Below are positions 7,506 to 9,142 of a stretch of DNA of 9,142 bases, piece after piece. Location of the stretch: NCBI GenBank assembly GCA_030044035.1, contig JASHWN010000125.1, forward strand, positions 1 to 9,142. The letters run 5' to 3'. Below the pieces are notes generated by a model. It ran no database searches. It saw nothing but the letters and a program-made list of their open reading frames with translations, and had not been told where the DNA came from. Numbering within the stretch: the stretch's first letter is position 1; each line of letters begins with the position of its first letter. The stretch comes from Xanthobacteraceae bacterium. GTDB taxonomy: Bacteria; Pseudomonadota; Alphaproteobacteria; Rhizobiales; Xanthobacteraceae. A program made the position numbers and the translations under genes.

Positions 7506-8267
7506 ATGGGTCGCATCGACGGCAAGATTGCGCTGATCACAGGCGGGGCATCGGGCATCGGCTTGGCGACCGCGCGCCTGTTCGTGGACGAGGGCGCCAA
7601 GGTTATCCTGACCGACCGCGACAAAGCCGCCGCCGATGCGGCGCTGGCCGCGCTCGGAGAGCGCACCAAATTTCATCTGCTCGACGTCACCCACGAGGAT
7701 CAGTGGATCGCGGTGACCGAGGCGGTGGTGGCCGAATTCGGCCGCATCGACGTGCTGGTCAACAGCGCCGGCGTCGCGCTGCTCAAGGACATCGAGGCGA
7801 CGACGCTCGACGACTGGCGCGCGCTGACGGCGGTCAATCTGGACGGCACATTTCTCGGCTGCAAGCACGCGGTGCGCGTCATGAAGGAGCGCGGCGGCGG
7901 CTCGATCGTCAACATGTCCTCGGTCGCCGGGCTGATCGGCAACGGCAATCTCGCCGCCTACAGCGCCAGCAAAGGCGGCGTGCGGCTCCTGACCAAATCG
8001 GTGGCGCTGCATTGCGCGCGCAAGGGTTACAATATCCGCTGCAATTCGGTGCACCCGTCGTTCGTCGAGACAGCGATGCTGCGGGGCATGATCGCGGCCG
8101 GCCGCGACCCGGCCAAGATGGCAGCCAATTACACCGGTGCGGCGCCGCTCGGCCGGCTGGCGCAGCCGATCGAGGTCGCGCGCGCCATTCTGTTCCTGGC
8201 GAGCGAGGAGTCTTCGTTCACCACCGGCGCCGAGCTGGTGGTCGATGGCGGCCTCACCGCGGCCTGA
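7506..8267 (+). CDS. Short-chain dehydrogenase/reductase, 3-hydroxyacyl/hydroxysteroid dehydrogenase-like
   Basis: A classical SDR of 253 residues, the standard length. Visible elements are the cofactor motif TGGASGIG (12-19), an acidic residue at the end of the second strand (Asp37 in LTDRD) favouring NAD over NADP, NSAG (86-89), and the catalytic set Ser139, Tyr152 and Lys156 (YSASK). GYNIRCNSVHPSFVETAM (174-191) and the C-terminal TTGAELVVDGG (239-249) are typical. The CARKGYNIRCNSVHP stretch recalls bacterial 3(17)beta-hydroxysteroid dehydrogenases, and many such proteins are annotated as 3-oxoacyl-ACP reductase or glucose 1-dehydrogenase; the substrate cannot be read from sequence. I prefer the ATG at 7506 because AAAGGG lies 7 bases upstream; a GTG at 7503 directly before it would be only 4 bases away. 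It diverges from the beta-oxidation thiolase, so an oxidation role on hydroxy intermediates is plausible but inferred. Confidence 0.93.
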   Translation: MGRIDGKIALITGGASGIGLATARLFVDEGAKVILTDRDKAAADAALAALGERTKFHLLDVTHEDQWIAVTEAVVAEFGRIDVLVNSAGVALLKDIEATTLDDWRALTAVNLDGTFLGCKHAVRVMKERGGGSIVNMSSVAGLIGNGNLAAYSASKGGVRLLTKSVALHCARKGYNIRCNSVHPSFVETAMLRGMIAAGRDPAKMAANYTGAAPLGRLAQPIEVARAILFLASEESSFTTGAELVVDGGLTAA

Positions 8268-8330
8268 GCAACACCCGCATCGGTCGGCCTCCAAACATAG
8301 GGCATCCAATGCAAATTCGCCGTTGCGGCC

Positions 8331-8349
8331 CTGGGCGCAATGCGCCCGG
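8331..8349 (+). terminator. Hairpin after the SDR gene, possible terminator
   Basis: GGGCGC (8333-8338) and GCGCCC (8342-8347) form a perfect 6-bp stem with an AAT loop, extendable by a C-G and a T-G pair. It lies 63 bases after the SDR stop and before the next plus-strand gene, which suits a terminator. No T run follows directly, so it could only be a weak or factor-dependent terminator, or an unrelated structure. Confidence 0.3.
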
Positions 8350-8361
8350 CAGCGTGGCGCT

Positions 8362-8393
8362 TTAACCGCTTGTTTACCCTATTCCTTAACATT
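8362..8393 (+). promoter_or_regulatory. Possible CtrA-binding site and promoter of the podJ-like gene
   Basis: TTAA (8362-8365), a 7-base spacer and TTTA (8373-8376) match the alphaproteobacterial CtrA pattern TTAA-N7-TTAA with one change. A further half-site TTAACATT lies at 8386-8393. This AT-rich patch stands out in very GC-rich surroundings about 100-130 bases before the ATG at 8495. CtrA is the cell-cycle master regulator in this class, and polarity genes are among its usual targets, so the position is sensible. One mismatch in a short motif makes chance possible. Confidence 0.4.
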
Positions 8394-8494
8394 CGCCGCC
8401 AGGGGCAGCAGAGGGACCGCGCCGCCCGCGTCGTCCGTTTCCGAGCGCCGGCTCGAGAGCGGGCAAGGCCGCCCCCTCTGGTTTGGGCGCGAGA
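8394..8494 (+). other. GC-rich structured leader before the podJ-like gene
   Basis: About 100 bases between the AT-rich promoter candidate and the start codon. CAGAGGG (8409-8415) can pair with CCCTCTG (8474-8480), GGGGC (8402-8406) with GCCCC (8471-8475), and these two pairings exclude each other. A local hairpin CGAGC-GCCG-GCTCG occupies 8442-8455. I see no known riboswitch pattern and no short coding frame with convincing signals. In GC-rich DNA such pairings can arise by chance. Confidence 0.2.
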
Positions 8495-9142
8495 ATGAAA
8501 CCTGGCGGTCCGTGGAATTTTCGAGGTCTCCGTCCGCGAGCGCACGAGGCTGCCCTCGATGCCGCACGGCAGTCCGGCATGTCGGTCGGCGAATGGCTCA
8601 ACAGCGTCGTCGAGCGCGATGACGACGACGAGATGGACGGGCGGCCGCGGCGCCGGCATCGCCGCGAGCCGTTCGAGGTCGGCGCGCCGCATCGGCGCCA
8701 CGGCGGCCCTTATCGCGATACGCACGGCAGCGATCGCGGCGAGCCGCGCCACGATCCGGCGGACGAAGACGACCGCGAACGGCATCCGCGCCGCGATCCG
8801 GACATTGTGCATCAGCGCCAGCGTCACACCGGCGGCGATCAGCAGCGCGAACCGCGCGAGCAGGCGCAGCGCGGCAACGAATTCGACCAGGTCAACGACC
8901 GGCTCGACAAGCTGTCGCAGCAATTGGAGCGGCACCGCAACGAACGCGAGAGCGCGCAGCGCCGCGACGACTTCGATCACGTCAACGAGCGCCTAGACAA
9001 GCTGTCGCAGCAATTCGAGCGGATGATGCTAGCCGATGTGGTCCGGCCGGAAGCGCCGGCGGCGGCGAACGCACCGAACGAACCGCACCAGCCGCCGCCG
9101 AACGGCACGCCGCCGGTGCTGGGACGCGCCGAAGCCGCGCCA
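8495..9142 (+). CDS. PodJ-like polar localisation / Sel1-repeat family protein, N-terminal part only
   Basis: The frame is open from the ATG at 8495 to the right window edge (216 residues, no stop), so only the N-terminus is visible. It begins MKPGGPWNFRGLRPRAHEAA and continues DAARQSGMSVGEWLNSVV (22-39). I recognise this as the conserved N-terminus of the large rhizobial proteins annotated as PodJ-like localisation factors, with long coiled coils and, further on, a membrane segment, Sel1 repeats and sometimes a peptidoglycan-binding domain; none of those later parts is in the window. Residues 41-128 are a low-complexity Arg/Asp/His/Glu-rich stretch, probably disordered. Two copies of a 17-residue coiled-coil unit follow (130-146 and 160-176), and then an Ala/Pro-rich linker. 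The ribosome binding site is weak (GAGA adjoining the ATG), and the start rests on the conserved MKPG beginning. The likely role is organising the cell pole or septum, by family inference. Confidence 0.8.
   Translation, partial: MKPGGPWNFRGLRPRAHEAALDAARQSGMSVGEWLNSVVERDDDDEMDGRPRRRHRREPFEVGAPHRRHGGPYRDTHGSDRGEPRHDPADEDDRERHPRRDPDIVHQRQRHTGGDQQREPREQAQRGNEFDQVNDRLDKLSQQLERHRNERESAQRRDDFDHVNERLDKLSQQFERMMLADVVRPEAPAAANAPNEPHQPPPNGTPPVLGRAEAAP
8882..9022 (+). repeat. Two 51-base direct repeats encoding a coiled-coil unit
   Basis: The stretches 8882-8932 and 8972-9022 agree at 45 of 51 bases and are spaced exactly 90 bases apart (30 codons), in frame. They encode FDQVNDRLDKLSQQLER and FDHVNERLDKLSQQFER within the podJ-like gene. 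Heptad-like spacing of Phe, Val, Leu and Leu suggests a coiled coil. An intragenic duplication is the simplest explanation. Confidence 0.85.

Noticed and set aside
8129..8980. A 283-residue minus-strand frame with hydrophobic stretches that looks like a membrane protein
   Set aside because: The hydrophobic segments are the antisense reading of Arg/Asp/Gln-rich codons in the podJ-like gene, and the frame also spans the SDR end and the intergenic region.
1..9142. Search for CRISPR arrays, tRNA or rRNA genes, transposases, phage genes, toxin-antitoxin or defence systems
   Set aside because: I saw no regularly spaced repeats, no RNA-gene patterns and no matching protein motifs by eye; every long stretch is explained by metabolic, membrane or polarity genes.

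Overview
The window looks like chromosomal DNA from a high-GC alphaproteobacterium of the order Hyphomicrobiales (Rhizobiales), probably near Bradyrhizobium, Rhodopseudomonas or Pseudolabrys. This placement rests on the strong GC bias in third codon positions, a plant/alphaproteobacterial-type glutamate-cysteine ligase, a palindromic intergenic repeat of the CCTCATCCTGAGG kind, and a PodJ/Sel1-type protein starting MKPGGPW. It is an inference from family knowledge; no rRNA or other marker gene is present.

Layout. Positions 1-7393 hold five genes, all on the minus strand. In transcription order they are a thiolase (7393-6185), a compound palindromic repeat (6178-6073), a small cupin protein (6034-5573), a large FadB/FadJ-type bifunctional beta-oxidation enzyme (5576-3363), glutamate-cysteine ligase GshA (3288-1918) and a large polytopic membrane protein (1843 to beyond position 1). 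The cupin and FadJ genes overlap by 4 bases (ATGA). A terminator-like hairpin with a T run lies between fadJ and gshA. On the plus strand, diverging from the thiolase, is a short-chain dehydrogenase/reductase (7506-8267). After a 227-base gap carrying a hairpin, a possible CtrA site and a structured leader, a PodJ-like gene starts at 8495 and runs off the right edge.

How the genes fit together. Thiolase, cupin and FadJ form a fatty-acid beta-oxidation module. FadJ provides enoyl-CoA hydratase and L-3-hydroxyacyl-CoA dehydrogenase, the thiolase cleaves the 3-ketoacyl-CoA, and the cupin has no known step in the pathway. The divergent SDR is a 3-hydroxyacyl/hydroxysteroid dehydrogenase type that could act on related hydroxy substrates. 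GshA makes gamma-glutamylcysteine for glutathione. The membrane protein downstream resembles GT-C-type or YYY-motif membrane proteins and has no assigned function. The PodJ-like protein probably belongs to cell-pole or envelope organisation.

Overall this is an ordinary housekeeping region. I see no transposase, phage gene, CRISPR array, tRNA, toxin-antitoxin or defence locus, and no clear new system. The points most worth a second look are the coupled cupin, the repeat inside the operon, the hairpin just before gshA, the unassigned membrane protein, and the PodJ-like gene with its possible CtrA site. Two genuine genes run off the window edges (1-1843 minus and 8495-9142 plus), so neither has a stop codon inside the window.
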